NCBI GenBank assembly: GCA_947446625.1
Contig: CANFIE010000049.1
Coordinates: 1 to 14,236 of the forward strand
DNA: 14,236 nt
Source of the DNA: Acetobacteraceae bacterium
GTDB lineage: Bacteria; Pseudomonadota; Alphaproteobacteria; Acetobacterales; Acetobacteraceae
Direction of reading: 5' to 3'
A program made the translations under genes and the position numbers. Within the stretch, counting starts at the first letter, position 1. The number at the start of each line of letters is the position of its first letter. Positions 14,225 to 14,236 of the stretch are shown here, piece after piece. Under the pieces are notes generated by a model. The model had not been told where the DNA came from and ran no database searches. It saw only the letters and a program-made list of their open reading frames with translations.

Positions 14225-14236
14225 TTCAGCGCCAGG

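Noticed and set aside
1..14236. A defence island, prophage, transposon or CRISPR array
   Set aside because: I looked for transposase or integrase motifs, terminal inverted repeats, direct-repeat arrays and composition shifts and saw none; all gene-sized regions are explained by ordinary chromosomal families.

Overview
The window is very GC-rich, with codon third positions dominated by G and C and tightly packed genes. It looks like chromosomal DNA of an alphaproteobacterium. The mix of a Bug-type binding protein next to HyuA/HyuB, an HrpB helicase, and an HtrA protease beside an OmpR-type two-component system fits the Acetobacteraceae (Roseomonas-like). That placement is inference from gene content and base composition; no rRNA or other marker gene is present. 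I see no insertion sequence, integrase, tRNA, rRNA or CRISPR array. No gene-free gap exceeds 300 bases; the longest is about 177 bases (4426-4602).

Region 1 (about 1-2280, + strand): an ABC-2 type exporter ATPase (89-838) overlaps its permease (835-1641) by 4 bases, and a histidine phosphatase (1651-2277) follows closely. The first 88 bases hold a possible tail of an upstream gene and a perfect 7-bp GC hairpin directly abutting the ATPase start codon.

Region 2 (2281-5739, - strand): read in its own direction, this runs from a single-PDZ HtrA/Do-like serine protease (5670-4603), through a gap with a candidate promoter, to an OmpR-family response regulator (4425-3745) and its histidine kinase (3727-2309). 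The kinase converges on the phosphatase gene with a hairpin between them. The layout suggests an envelope-directed signalling and protein-quality module.

Region 3 (5733-8219, - strand): the DEAH helicase HrpB. It lacks a Shine-Dalgarno sequence and has a promoter-like element positioned for a leaderless transcript.

Region 4 (8320-14224, + strand): a four-gene operon diverging from hrpB. It encodes HyuA (TTG start behind a strong ribosome binding site), HyuB, a Bug/TctC-type periplasmic binding protein and an MFS transporter. The genes overlap (GTGA, ATGA) or abut (TAG|ATG). It reads as a uptake-and-ring-opening pathway for a cyclic amide or related compound of unknown identity. Two features are unusual: HyuB has Asn at a position where relatives have a metal-binding Asp (HLNN instead of HLPD), and the binding protein has no TctA/TctB membrane partners here, only an MFS carrier. 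This operon is the best candidate for undescribed biology in the window.
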